From: Chrysogorgia sp. JL179-B06 | Taxonomy: Eukaryota > Cnidaria > Anthozoa > Scleralcyonacea > Chrysogorgiidae | Direction of reading: 5' to 3' | Length of the DNA stretch: 64,000 nucleotides | Assembly: GCA_035772405.1 (NCBI GenBank) | Contig: JAYKKM010000261.1 | Coordinates: 2,501-66,500 of the forward strand | Shown here: one piece after another, positions 36,531 through 50,460 of the stretch | How positions within the stretch are numbered: the stretch's first letter is position 1 | How the letters are laid out: each line of letters begins with the position of its first letter | Notes under the pieces: generated by a model | What the model was told of the DNA's origin: nothing | The model's database searches: none | What the model saw: only the letters and a program-made list of their open reading frames with translations | Program-made: the position numbers and the translations under genes

Positions 36531-38670
36531 GAGTGGAGGAGGTTTAGAGTAAAGTTTAGAGTTAAAGTTAGGGTTCGAATAAATTCGGGCACTTTCCCGC
36601 CGGAATTTTTAAAATTGTTGATTGGATCAGATAGAGCACTTCACTGGCTTTCCAACGGTATGACGCACGTCCGGTTTGGATGAAAATTGGGGGCGTGGTT
36701 AACGATTTTTCGATTTGGGGGCCTGGGAAAAATTGAAGTACTGGCAAGAGGTGACATTTCAAAATTTCTTCTGATTCGGATAGAGCACTTCACTGGCTTT
36801 CCAACGGTATGACGCACGTCCGGTTTGGATGAAAATTGGGGGCGTGGTCAACGATTTTTCGATTTTGGGGGCCTGGGAAAAATTGAAGTACTGGCAAGAG
36901 GTGACATTTCAAAATTTCTTCTGATTCGGATAGAGCACTTCACTGGCTTTCCAACCGTATGACGCACGTCCGGTTTGGATGAGAATTGTGGAGTGGAGGA
37001 GGTTTAGAGTAAAGTTTAGAGTTAAAGTTAGGGTTCGAATAAATTCGGGCACTTTCCCGCCGGAATTTTTAAAATTGTTGATTGGATCAGATAGAGCACT
37101 TCACTGGCTTTCCAACGGTATGACGCACGTCCGGTTTGGATGAAAATTGGGGGCGTGGTTAACGATTTTTCGATTTTGGGGGCCTGGGAAAAATTGAAGT
37201 ACTGGCAAGAGGTGACATTTCAAAATTTCTTCTGATTCGGATAGAGCACTTCACTGGCTTTCCAACGGTATGACGCACGTCCGGTTTGGATGAAAATTGG
37301 GGGCGTGGTCAACGATTTTTCGATTTGGGGGGCCTGGGAAAAATTGAAGTACTGGCAAGAGGTGACATTTCAAAATTTCTTCTGATTCGGATAGAGCACT
37401 TCACTGGCTTTCCAACGGTATGACGCACGTCCGGTTTGGATGAAAATTGGGGGCGTGGTCAACGATTTTTCGATTTTGGGGGCCTGGGAAAAATTGAAGT
37501 ACTGGCAAGAGGTGACATTTCAAAATTTCTTCTGATTCGGATAGAGCACTTCACTGGCTTTCCAACGGTATGACGCACGTCCGGTTTGGATGAAAATTGT
37601 GGAGTGGAGGAGGTTTAGAGTAAAGTTTAGAGTTAAAGTTAGGGTTCGAATAAATTCGGGCACTTTCCCGCCGGAATTTTTAAAATTTCTTCTGATTCGG
37701 ATAGAGCACTTCACTGGCTTTCCAACGGTATGACGCACGTCCGGTTTGGATGAAAATTGGGGGCGTGGTCAACGATTTTTCGATTTTGGGGGCCTGGGAA
37801 AAATTGAAGTACTGGCAAGAGGTGACATTTCAAAATTTCTTCTGATTCGGATAGAGCACTTCACTGGCTTTCCAACCGTATGACGCACGTCCGGTTTGGA
37901 TGAGAATTGTGGAGTGGAGGAGGTTTAGAGTAAAGTTTAGAGTTAAAGTTAGGGTTCGAATAAATTCGGGCACTTTCCCGCCGGAATTTTTAAAATTGTT
38001 GATTGGATCAGATAGAGCACTTCACTGGCTTTCCAACGGTATGACGCACGTCCGGTTTGGATGAAAATTGGGGGCGTGGTTAACGATTTTTCGATTTGGG
38101 GGCCTGGGAAAAATTGAAGTACTGGCAAGAGGTGACATTTCAAAATTTCTTCTGATTCGGATAGAGCACTTCACTGGCTTTCCAACGGTATGATGCACGT
38201 CCGGTTTGGATGAAAATTGGGGGCGTGGTCAACGATTTTTCGATTTGGGGGGCCTGGGAAAAATTGAAGTACTGGCAAGAGGTGACATTTCAAAATTTCT
38301 TCTGATTCGGATAGAGCACTTCACTGGCTTTCCAACGGTATGACGCACGTCCGGTTTGGATGAAAATTGGGGGCGTGGTCAACGATTTTTCGATTTGGGG
38401 GGCCTGGGAAAAATTGAAGTACTGGCAAGAGGTGACATTTCAAAATTTCTTCTGATTCGGATAGAGCACTTCACTGGCTTTCCAACGGTATGACGCACGT
38501 CCGGTTTGGATGAAAATTGGGGGCGTGGTCAACGATTTTTCGATTTTGGGGGCCTGGGAAAAATTGAAGTACTGGCAAGAGGTGACATTTCAAAATTTCT
38601 TCTGATTCGGATAGAGCACTTCACTGGCTTTCCAACCGTATGACGCACGTCCGGTTTGGATGAGAATTGT
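36530..38670. repeat. 2.14 kb super-unit, copy 6 (n=2,3,1,4)
   Basis: Anchors about 36530, 36990, 37600, 37910 and 38670. Its third B is recombinant (next entry). This is the last copy of the pattern; downstream the order changes. Confidence 0.84.
37566..37735. repeat. B module with A-type flanks on both sides
   Basis: Its left side has A-type CCAACGG and GGATGAAAATTG instead of CCAACCG and GGATGAGAATTG. Its right side ends TTTAAAATTTCTTCTGATTCG, the A version, instead of TTGTTGATTGGATCAG (first 20 bases of the A match only are relevant). The core is standard B. This is what a short gene conversion or double exchange into an A background would leave. Confidence 0.85.
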
Positions 38671-41600
38671 GGAGTGGAGGAGGTTTAGAGTAAAGTTTAG
38701 AGTTAAAGTTAGGGTTCGAATAAATTCGGGCACTTTCCCGCCGGAATTTTTAAAATTGTTGATTGGATCAGATAGAGCACTTCACTGGCTTTCCAACGGT
38801 ATGACGCACGTCCGGTTTGGATGAAAATTGGGGGCGTGGTTAACGATTTTTCGATTTGGGGGGCCTGGGAAAAATTGAAGTACTGGCAAGAGGTGACATT
38901 TCAAAATTTCTTCTGATTCGGATAGAGCACTTCACTGGCTTTCCAACGGTATGACGCACGTCCGGTTTGGATGAAAATTGGGGGCGTGGTCAACGATTTT
39001 TCGATTTGGGGGGCCTGGGAAAAATTGAAGTACTGGCAAGAGGTGACATTTCAAAATTTCTTCTGATTCGGATAGAGCACTTCACTGGCTTTCCAACGGT
39101 ATGACGCACGTCCGGTTTGGATGAAAATTGGGGGCGTGGTCAACGATTTTTCGATTTGGGGGGCCTGGGAAAAATTGAAGTACTGGCAAGAGGTGACATT
39201 TCAAAATTTCTTCTGATTCGGATAGAGCACTTCACTGGCTTTCCAACGGTATGACGCACGTCCGGTTTGGATGAAAATTGGGGGCGTGGTCAACGATTTT
39301 TCGATTTTGGGGGCCTGGGAAAAATTGAAGTACTGGCAAGAGGTGACATTTCAAAATTTCTTCTGATTCGGATAGAGCACTTCACTGGCTTTCCAACCGT
39401 ATGACGCACGTCCGGTTTGGATGAGAATTGTGGAGTGGAGGAGGTTTAGAGTAAAGTTTAGAGTTAAAGTTAGGGTTCGAATAAATTCGGGCACTTTCCC
39501 GCCGGAATTTTTAAAATTGTTGATTGGATCAGATAGAGCACTTCACTGGCTTTCCAACGGTATGACGCACGTCCGGTTTGGATGAAAATTGGGGGCGTGG
39601 TCAACGATTTTTCGATTTTGGGGGCCTGGGAAAAATTGAAGTACTGGCAAGAGGTGACATTTCAAAATTTCTTCTGATTCGGATAGAGCACTTCACTGGC
39701 TTTCCAACCGTATGACGCACGTCCGGTTTGGATGAGAATTGTGGAGTGGAGGAGGTTTAGAGTAAAGTTTAGAGTTAAAGTTAGGGTTCGAATAAATTCG
39801 GGCACTTTCCCGCCGGAATTTTTAAAATTGTTGATTGGATCAGATAGAGCACTTCACTGGCTTTCCAACGGTATGACGCACGTCCGGTTTGGATGAAAAT
39901 TGGGGGCGTGGTTAACGATTTTTCGATTTGGGGGGCCTGGGAAAAATTGAAGTACTGGCAAGAGGTGACATTTCAAAATTTCTTCTGATTCGGATAGAGC
40001 ACTTCACTGGCTTTCCAACGGTATGACGCACGTCCGGTTTGGATGAAAATTGGGGGCGTGGTCAACGATTTTTCGATTTGGGGGGCCTGGGAAAAATTGA
40101 AGTACTGGCAAGAGGTGACATTTCAAAATTTCTTCTGATTCGGATAGAGCACTTCACTGGCTTTCCAACGGTATGACGCACGTCCGGTTTGGATGAAAAT
40201 TGGGGGCGTGGTCAACGATTTTTCGATTTTGGGGGCCTGGGAAAAATTGAAGTACTGGCAAGAGGTGACATTTCAAAATTTCTTCTGATTCGGATAGAGC
40301 ACTTCACTGGCTTTCCAACGGTATGACGCACGTCCGGTTTGGATGAAAATTGGGGGCGTGGTCAACGATTTTTCGATTTTGGGGGCCTGGGAAAAATTGA
40401 AGTACTGGCAAGAGGTGACATTTCAAAATTTCTTCTGATTCGGATAGAGCACTTCACTGGCTTTCCAACGGTATGACGCACGTCCGGTTTGGATGAAAAT
40501 TGGGGGCGTGGTCAACGATTTTTCGATTTTGGGGGCCTGGGAAAAATTGAAGTACTGGCAAGAGGTGACATTTCAAAATTTCTTCTGATTCGGATAGAGC
40601 ACTTCACTGGCTTTCCAACCGTATGACGCACGTCCGGTTTGGATGAGAATTGTGGAGTGGAGGAGGTTTAGAGTAAAGTTTAGAGTTAAAGTTAGGGTTC
40701 GAATAAATTCGGGCACTTTCCCGCCGGAATTTTAAAATTGTTGATTGGATCAGATAGAGCACTTCACTGGCTTTCCAACGGTATGACGCACGTCCGGTTT
40801 GGATGAAAATTGGGGGCGTGGTCAACGATTTTTCGATTTTGGGGGCCTGGGAAAAATTGAAGTACTGGCAAGAGGTGACATTTCAAAATTTCTTCTGATT
40901 CGGATAGAGCACTTCACTGGCTTTCCAACGGTATGACGCACGTCCGGTTTGGATGAGAATTGTGGAGTGGAGGAGGTTTAGAGTAAAGTTTAGAGTTAAA
41001 GTTAGGGTTCGAATAAATTCGGGCACTTTCCCGCCGGAATTTTTAAAATTTCTTCTGATCAGATAGAGCACTTCACTGGCTTTCCAACGGTATGACGCAC
41101 GTCCGGTTTGGATGAAAATTGGGGGCGTGGTTAACGATTTTTCGATTTGGGGGGCCTGGGAAAAATTGAAGTACTGGCAAGAGGTGACATTTCAAAATTT
41201 CTTCTGATTCGGATAGAGCACTTCACTGGCTTTCCAACGGTATGACGCACGTCCGGTTTGGATGAAAATTGGGGGCGTGGTCAACGATTTTTCGATTTTG
41301 GGGGCCTGGGAAAAATTGAAGTACTGGCAAGAGGTGACATTTCAAAATTTCTTCTGATTCGGATAGAGCACTTCACTGGCTTTCCAACGGTATGACGCAC
41401 GTCCGGTTTGGATGAAAATTGGGGGCGTGGTCAACGATTTTTCGATTTTGGGGGCCTGGGAAAAATTGAAGTACTGGCAAGAGGTGACATTTCAAAATTT
41501 CTTCTGATTCGGATAGAGCACTTCACTGGCTTTCCAACCGTATGACGCACGTCCGGTTTGGATGAGAATTGTGGAGTGGAGGAGGTTTAGAGTAAAGTTT

Positions 41601-44600
41601 AGAGTTAAAGTTAGGGTTCGAATAAATTCGGGCACTTTCCCGCCGGAATTTTTAAAATTGTTGATTGGATCAGATAGAGCACTTCACTGGCTTTCCAACG
41701 GTATGACGCACGTCCGGTTTGGATGAAAATTGGGGGCGTGGTCAACGATTTTTCGATTTTGGGGGCCTGGGAAAAATTGAAGTACTGGCAAGAGGTGACA
41801 TTTCAAAATTTCTTCTGATTCGGATAGAGCACTTCACTGGCTTTCCAACCGTATGACGCACGTCCGGTTTGGATGAGAATTGTGGAGTGGAGGAGGTTTA
41901 GAGTAAAGTTTAGAGTTAAAGTTAGGGTTCGAATAAATTCGGGCACTTTCCCGCCGGAATTTTTAAAATTTTTGATTGGATCAGATAGAGCACTTCACTG
42001 GCTTTCCAACGGTATGACGCACGTCCGGTTTGGATGAAAATTGGGGGCGTGGTTAACGATTTTTCGATTTGGGGGCCTGGGAAAAATTGAAGTACTGGCA
42101 AGAGGTGACATTTCAAAATTTCTTCTGATTCGGATAGAGCACTTCACTGGCTTTCCAACGGTATGACGCACGTCCGGTTTGGATGAAAATTGGGGGCGTG
42201 GTTAACGATTTTTCGATTTTGGGGGCCTGGGAAAAATTGAAGTACTGGCAAGAGGTGACATTTCAAAATTTCTTCTGATTCGGATAGAGCACTTCACTGG
42301 CTTTCCAACGGTATGACGCACGTCCGGTTTGGATGAAAATTGGGGGCGTGGTCAACGATTTTTCGATTTTGGGGGCCTGGGAAAAATTGAAGTACTGGCA
42401 AGAGGTGACATTTCAAAATTTCTTCTGATTCGGATAGAGCACTTCACTGGCTTTCCAACCGTATGACGCACGTCCGGTTTGGATGAGAATTGTGGAGTGG
42501 AGGAGGTTTAGAGTAAAGTTTAGAGTTAAAGTTAGGGTTCGAATAAATTCGGGCACTTTCCCGCCGGAATTTTTAAAATTGTTGATTGGATCAGATAGAG
42601 CACTTCACTGGCTTTCCAACGGTATGACGCACGTCCGGTTTGGATGAAAATTGGGGGCGTGGTTAACGATTTTTCGATTTGGGGGGCCTGGGAAAAATTG
42701 AAGTACTGGCAAGAGGTGACATTTCAAAATTTCTTCTGATTCGGATAGAGCACTTCACTGGCTTTCCAACGGTATGACGCACGTCCGGTTTGGATGAAAA
42801 TTGGGGGCGTGGTCAACGATTTTTCGATTTGGGGCGCCTGGGAAAAATTGAAGTACTGGCAAGAGGTGACATTTCAAAATTTCTTCTGATTCGGATAGAG
42901 CACTTCACTGGCTTTCCAACGGTATGACGCACGTCCGGTTTGGATGAAAATTGGGGGCGTGGTCAACGATTTTTCGATTTGGGGGGCCTGGGAAAAATTG
43001 AAGTACTGGCAAGAGGTGACATTTCAAAATTTCTTCTGATTCGGATAGAGCACTTCACTGGCTTTCCAACGGTATGACGCACGTCCGGTTTGGATGAAAA
43101 TTGGGGGCGTGGTTAACGATTTTTCGATTTTGGGGGCCTGGGAAAAATTGAAGTACTGGCAAGAGGTGACATTTCAAAATTTCTTCTGATTCGGATAGAG
43201 CACTTCACTGGCTTTCCAACCGTATGACGCACGTCCGGTTTGGATGAGAATTGTGGAGTGGAGGAGGTTTAGAGTAAAGTTTAGAGTTAAAGTTAGGGTT
43301 CGAATAAATTCGGGCACTTTCCCGCCGGAATTTTTAAAATTTTTGATTGGATCAGATAGAGCACTTCACTGGCTTTCCAACGGTATGACGCACGTCCGGT
43401 TTGGATGAAAATTGGGGGCGTGGTTAACGATTTTTCGATTTTGGGGGCCTGGGAAAAATTGAAGTACTGGCAAGAGGTGACATTTCAAAATTTCTTCTGA
43501 TTCGGATAGAGCACTTCACTGGCTTTCCAACGGTATGACGCACGTCCGGTTTGGATGAAAATTGGGGGCGTGGTCAACGATTTTTCGATTTTGGGGGCCT
43601 GGGAAAAATTGAAGTACTGGCAAGAGGTGACATTTCAAAATTTCTTCTGATTCGGATAGAGCACTTCACTGGCTTTCCAACGGTATGACGCACGTCCGGT
43701 TTGGATGAAAATTGGGGGCGTGGTCAACGATTTTTCGATTTGGGGGGCCTGGGAAAAATTGAAGTACTGGCAAGAGGTGACATTTCAAAATTTCTTCTGA
43801 TTCGGATAGAGCACTTCACTGGCTTTCCAACGGTATGACGCACGTCCGGTTTGGATGAAAATTGGGGGCGTGGTCAACGATTTTTCGATTTTGGGGGCCT
43901 GGGAAAAATTGAAGTACTGGCAAGAGGTGACATTTCAAAATTTCTTCTGATTCGGATAGAGCACTTCACTGGCTTTCCAACCGTATGACGCACGTCCGGT
44001 TTGGATGAGAATTGTGGAGTGGAGGAGGTTTAGAGTAAAGTTTAGAGTTAAAGTTAGGGTTCGAATAAATTCGGGCACTTTCCCGCCGGAATTTTTAAAA
44101 TTGTTGATTGGATCAGATAGAGCACTTCACTGGCTTTCCAACGGTATGACGCACGTCCGGTTTGGATGAAAATTGGGGGCGTGGTTAACGATTTTTCGAT
44201 TTTGGGGGCCTGGGAAAAATTGAAGTACTGGCAAGAGGTGACATTTCAAAATTTCTTCTGATTCGGATAGAGCACTTCACTGGCTTTCCAACCGTATGAC
44301 GCACGTCCGGTTTGGATGAGAATTGTGGAGTGGAGGAGGTTTAGAGTAAAGTTTAGAGTTAAAGTTAGGGTTCGAATAAATTCGGGCACTTTCCCGCCGG
44401 AATTTTTAAAATTGTTGATTGGATCAGATAGAGCACTTCACTGGCTTTCCAACGGTATGACGCACGTCCGGTTTGGATGAAAATTGGGGGCGTGGTTAAC
44501 GATTTTTCGATTTTGGGGGCCTGGGAAAAATTGAAGTACTGGCAAGAGGTGACATTTCAAAATTTCTTCTGATTCGGATAGAGCACTTCACTGGCTTTCC

Positions 44601-46460
44601 AACGGTATGACGCACGTCCGGTTTGGATGAAAATTGGGGGCGTGGTCAACGATTTTTCGATTTTGGGGGCCTGGGAAAAATTGAAGTACTGGCAAGAGGT
44701 GACATTTCAAAATTTCTTCTGATTCGGATAGAGCACTTCACTGGCTTTCCAACGGTATGACGCACGTCCGGTTTGGATGAAAATTGGGGGCGTGGTCAAC
44801 GATTTTTCGATTTTGGGGGCCTGGGAAAAATTGAAGTACTGGCAAGAGGTGACATTTCAAAATTTCTTCTGATTCGGATAGAGCACTTCACTGGCTTTCC
44901 AACCGTATGACGCACGTCCGGTTTGGATGAGAATTGTGGAGTGGAGGAGGTTTAGAGTAAAGTTTAGAGTTAAAGTTAGGGTTCGAATAAATTCGGGCAC
45001 TTTCCCGCCGGAATTTTTAAAATTGTTGATTGGATCAGATAGAGCACTTCACTGGCTTTCCAACGGTATGACGCACGTCCGGTTTGGATGAAAATTGGGG
45101 GCGTGGTTAACGATTTTTCGATTTTGGGGGCCTGGGAAAAATTGAAGTACTGGCAAGAGGTGACATTTCAAAATTTCTTCTGATTCGGATAGAGCACTTC
45201 ACTGGCTTTCCAACGGTATGACGCACGTCCGGTTTGGATGAAAATTGGGGGCGTGGTCAACGATTTTTCGATTTGGGGGCCTGGGAAAAATTGAAGTACT
45301 GGCAAGAGGTGACATTTCAAAATTTCTTCTGATTCGGATAGAGCACTTCACTGGCTTTCCAACGGTATGACGCACGTCCGGTTTGGATGAAAATTGGGGG
45401 CGTGGTCAACGATTTTTCGATTTTGGGGGGCCTGGGAAAAATTGAAGTACTGGCAAGAGGTGACATTTCAAAATTTCTTCTGATTCGGATAGAGCACTTC
45501 ACTGGCTTTCCAACCGTATGACGCACGTCCGGTTTGGATGAGAATTGTGGAGTGGAGGAGGTTTAGAGTAAAGTTTAGAGTTAAAGTTAGGGTTCGAATA
45601 AATTCGGGCACTTTCCCGCCGGAATTTTAAAATTGTTGATTGGATCAGATAGAGCACTTCACTGGCTTTCCAACGGTATGACGCACGTCCGGTTTGGATG
45701 AAAATTGGGGGCGTGGTTAACGATTTTTCGATTTTGGGGGGCCTGGGAAAAATTGAAGTACTGGCAAGAGGTGACATTTCAAAATTTCTTCTGATTCGGA
45801 TAGAGCACTTCACTGGCTTTCCAACGGTATGACGCACGTCCGGTTTGGATGAAAATTGGGGGCGTGGTCAACGATTTTTCGATTTTGGGGGCCTGGGAAA
45901 AATTGAAGTACTGGCAAGAGGTGACATTTCAAAATTTCTTCTGATTCGGATAGAGCACTTCACTGGCTTTCCAACGGTATGACGCACGTCCGGTTTGGAT
46001 GAAAATTGGGGGCGTGGTCAACGATTTTTCGATTTGGGGGGCCTGGGAAAAATTGAAGTACTGGCAAGAGGTGACATTTCAAAATTTCTTCTGATTCGGA
46101 TAGAGCACTTCACTGGCTTTCCAACGGTATGACGCACGTCCGGTTTGGATGAAAATTGGGGGCGTGGTCAACGATTTTTCGATTTTGGGGGCCTGGGAAA
46201 AATTGAAGTACTGGCAAGAGGTGACATTTCAAAATTTCTTCTGATTCGGATAGAGCACTTCACTGGCTTTCCAACGGTATGACGCACGTCCGGTTTGGAT
46301 GAAAATTGGGGGCGTGGTCAACGATTTTTCGATTTTGGGGGCCTGGGAAAAATTGAAGTACTGGCAAGAGGTGACATTTCAAAATTTCTTCTGATTCGGA
46401 TAGAGCACTTCACTGGCTTTCCAACCGTATGACGCACGTCCGGTTTGGATGAGAATTGTG
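38670..46460. repeat. A/B array with longer, irregular intervals
   Basis: Anchors 38670, 39431, 39742, 40653, 40963, 41572, 41883, 42493, 43253, 44014, 44325, 44936, 45548 and 46460 (n=4,1,5,1,3,1,3,4,4,1,3,3,5). The 2.14 kb pattern is absent. The B at 40963 has CCAACGG on its left and TTTCTTCTGATCAG on its right, another recombinant. Two B modules (40653, 45548) lack one T in the GGAATTTTTAAAA run. Confidence 0.83.
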
Positions 46461-49400
46461 GAGTGGAGGAGGTTTAGAGTAAAGTTTAGAGTTAAAGTTA
46501 GGGTTCGAATAAATTCGGGCACTTTCCCGCCGGAATTTTTAAAATTGTTGATTGGATCAGATAGAGCACTTCACTGGCTTTCCAACGGTATGACGCACGT
46601 CCGGTTTGGATGAAAATTGGGGGCGTGGTTAACGATTTTTCGATTTTGGGGGCCTGGGAAAAATTGAAGTACTGGCAAGAGGTGACATTTCAAAATTTCT
46701 TCTGATTCGGATAGAGCACTTCACTGGCTTTCCAACGGTATGACGCACGTCCGGTTTGGATGAAAATTGGGGGCGTGGTCAACGATTTTTCGATTTTGGG
46801 GGCCTGGGAAAAATTGAAGTACTGGCAAGAGGTGACATTTCAAAATTTCTTCTGATTCGGATAGAGCACTTCACTGGCTTTCCAACCGTATGACGCACGT
46901 CCGGTTTGGATGAGAATTGTGGAGTGGAGGAGGTTTAGAGTAAAGTTTAGAGTTAAAGTTAGGGTTCGAATAAATTCGGGCACTTTCCCGCCGGAATTTT
47001 TAAAATTTTTGATTGGATCAGATAGAGCACTTCACTGGCTTTCCAACGGTATGACGCACGTCCGGTTTGGATGAAAATTGGGGGCGTGGTTAACGATTTT
47101 TCGATTTTGGGGGCCTGGGAAAAATTGAAGTACTGGCAAGAGGTGACATTTCAAAATTTCTTCTGATTCGGATAGAGCACTTCACTGGCTTTCCAACGGT
47201 ATGACGCACGTCCGGTTTGGATGAAAATTGGGGGCGTGGTCAACGATTTTTCGATTTTGGGGGCCTGGGAAAAATTGAAGTACTGGCAAGAGGTGACATT
47301 TCAAAATTTCTTCTGATTCGGATAGAGCACTTCACTGGCTTTCCAACCGTATGACGCACGTCCGGTTTGGATGAGAATTGTGGAGTGGAGGAGGTTTAGA
47401 GTAAAGTTTAGAGTTAAAGTTAGGGTTCGAATAAATTCGGGCACTTTCCCGCCGGAATTTTTAAAATTGTTGATTGGATCAGATAGAGCACTTCACTGGC
47501 TTTCCAACGGTATGACGACGCACGTCCGGTTTGGATGAAAATTGGGGGCGTGGTTAACGATTTTTCGATTTTGGGGGCCTGGGAAAAATTGAAGTACTGG
47601 CAAGAGGTGACATTTCAAAATTTCTTCTGATTCGGATAGAGCACTTCACTGGCTTTCCAACGGTATGACGCACGTCCGGTTTGGATGAAAATTGGGGGCG
47701 TGGTCAACGATTTTTCGATTTTGGGGGCCTGGGAAAAATTGAAGTACTGGCAAGAGGTGACATTTCAAAATTTCTTCTGATTCGGATAGAGCACTTCACT
47801 GGCTTTCCAACCGTATGACGCACGTCCGGTTTGGATGAGAATTGTGGAGTGGAGGAGGTTTAGAGTAAAGTTTAGAGTTAAAGTTAGGGTTCGAATAAAT
47901 TCGGGCACTTTCCCGCCGGAATTTTTAAAATTGTTGATTGGATCAGATAGAGCACTTCACTGGCTTTCCAACGGTATGACGCACGTCCGGTTTGGATGAA
48001 AATTGGGGGCGTGGTTAACGATTTTTCGATTTTGGGGGCCTGGGAAAAATTGAAGTACTGGCAAGAGGTGACATTTCAAAATTTCTTCTGATTCGGATAG
48101 AGCACTTCACTGGCTTTCCAACGGTATGACGCACGTCCGGTTTGGATGAAAATTGGGGGCGTGGTCAACGATTTTTCGATTTTGGGGGCCTGGGAAAAAT
48201 TGAAGTACTGGCAAGAGGTGACATTTCAAAATTTCTTCTGATTCGGATAGAGCACTTCACTGGCTTTCCAACGGTATGACGCACGTCCGGTTTGGATGAA
48301 AATTGTGGAGTGGAGGAGGTTTAGAGTAAAGTTTAGAGTTAAAGTTAGGGTTCGAATAAATTCGGGCACTTTCCCGCCGGAATTTTTAAAATTGTTGATT
48401 GGATCAGATAGAGCACTTCACTGGCTTTCCAACGGTATGACGCACGTCCGGTTTGGATGAAAATTGGGGGCGTGGTCAACGATTTTTCGATTTTGGGGGC
48501 CTGGGAAAAATTGAAGTACTGGCAAGAGGTGACATTTCAAAATTTCTTCTGATTCGGATAGAGCACTTCACTGGCTTTCCAACCGTATGACGCACGTCCG
48601 GTTTGGATGAGAATTGTGGAGTGGAGGAGGTTTAGAGTAAAGTTTAGAGTTAAAGTTAGGGTTCGAATAAATTCGGGCACTTTCCCGCCGGAATTTTTAA
48701 AATTGTTGATTGGATCAGATAGAGCACTTCACTGGCTTTCCAACGGTATGACGCACGTCCGGTTTGGATGAAAATTGGGGGCGTGGTTAACGATTTTTCG
48801 ATTTTGGGGGCCTGGGAAAAATTGAAGTACTGGCAAGAGGTGACATTTCAAAATTTCTTCTGATTCGGATAGAGCACTTCACTGGCTTTCCAACGGTATG
48901 ACGCACGTCCGGTTTGGATGAAAATTGGGGGCGTGGTCAACGATTTTTCGATTTTGGGGGCCTGGGAAAAATTGAAGTACTGGCAAGAGGTGACATTTCA
49001 AAATTTCTTCTGATTCGGATAGAGCACTTCACTGGCTTTCCAACCGTATGACGCACGTCCGGTTTGGATGAGAATTGTGGAGTGGAGGAGGTTTAGAGTA
49101 AAGTTTAGAGTTAAAGTTAGGGTTCGAATAAATTCGGGCACTTTCCCGCCGGAATTTTTAAAATTGTTGATTGGATCAGATAGAGCACTTCACTGGCTTT
49201 CCAACGGTATGACGCACGTCCGGTTTGGATGAAAATTGGGGGCGTGGTTAACGATTTTTCGATTTGGGGGCCTGGGAAAAATTGAAGTACTGGCAAGAGG
49301 TGACATTTCAAAATTTCTTCTGATTCGGATAGAGCACTTCACTGGCTTTCCAACGGTATGACGCACGTCCGGTTTGGATGAAAATTGGGGGCGTGGTCAA

Positions 49401-50460
49401 CGATTTTTCGATTTTGGGGGCCTGGGAAAAATTGAAGTACTGGCAAGAGGTGACATTTCAAAATTTCTTCTGATTCGGATAGAGCACTTCACTGGCTTTC
49501 CAACCGTATGACGCACGTCCGGTTTGGATGAGAATTGTGGAGTGGAGGAGGTTTAGAGTAAAGTTTAGAGTTAAAGTTAGGGTTCGAATAAATTCGGGCA
49601 CTTTCCCGCCGGAATTTTTAAAATTGTTGATTGGATCAGATAGAGCACTTCACTGGCTTTCCAACGGTATGACGCACGTCCGGTTTGGATGAAAATTGGG
49701 GGCGTGGTTAACGATTTTTCGATTTTGGGGGCCTGGGAAAAATTGAAGTACTGGCAAGAGGTGACATTTCAAAATTTCTTCTGATTCGGATAGAGCACTT
49801 CACTGGCTTTCCAACGGTATGACGCACGTCCGGTTTGGATGAAAATTGGGGGCGTGGTCAACGATTTTTCGATTTTGGGGGCCTGGGAAAAATTGAAGTA
49901 CTGGCAAGAGGTGACATTTCAAAATTTCTTCTGATTCGGATAGAGCACTTCACTGGCTTTCCAACCGTATGACGCACGTCCGGTTTGGATGAGAATTGTG
50001 GAGTGGAGGAGGTTTAGAGTAAAGTTTAGAGTTAAAGTTAGGGTTCGAATAAATTCGGGCACTTTCCCGCCGGAATTTTTAAAATTGTTGATTGGATCAG
50101 ATAGAGCACTTCACTGGCTTTCCAACGGTATGACGCACGTCCGGTTTGGATGAAAATTGGGGGCGTGGTTAACGATTTTTCGATTTTGGGGGCCTGGGAA
50201 AAATTGAAGTACTGGCAAGAGGTGACATTTCAAAATTTCTTCTGATTCGGATAGAGCACTTCACTGGCTTTCCAACGGTATGACGCACGTCCGGTTTGGA
50301 TGAAAATTGGGGGCGTGGTCAACGATTTTTCGATTTTGGGGGCCTGGGAAAAATTGAAGTACTGGCAAGAGGTGACATTTCAAAATTTCTTCTGATTCGG
50401 ATAGAGCACTTCACTGGCTTTCCAACCGTATGACGCACGTCCGGTTTGGATGAGAATTGT
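46460..50460. repeat. Regular 461-bp B-A-A higher-order runs
   Basis: Anchors 46460, 46920, 47381, 47844, 48305, 48616, 49078, 49538, 50000 and 50460: four n=2 intervals, one n=1, then four n=2. The B at 48305 has A-type left flanks (CCAACGG, GATGAAAATTG). A 3-bp ACG duplication is seen at about 47514. Confidence 0.87.
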
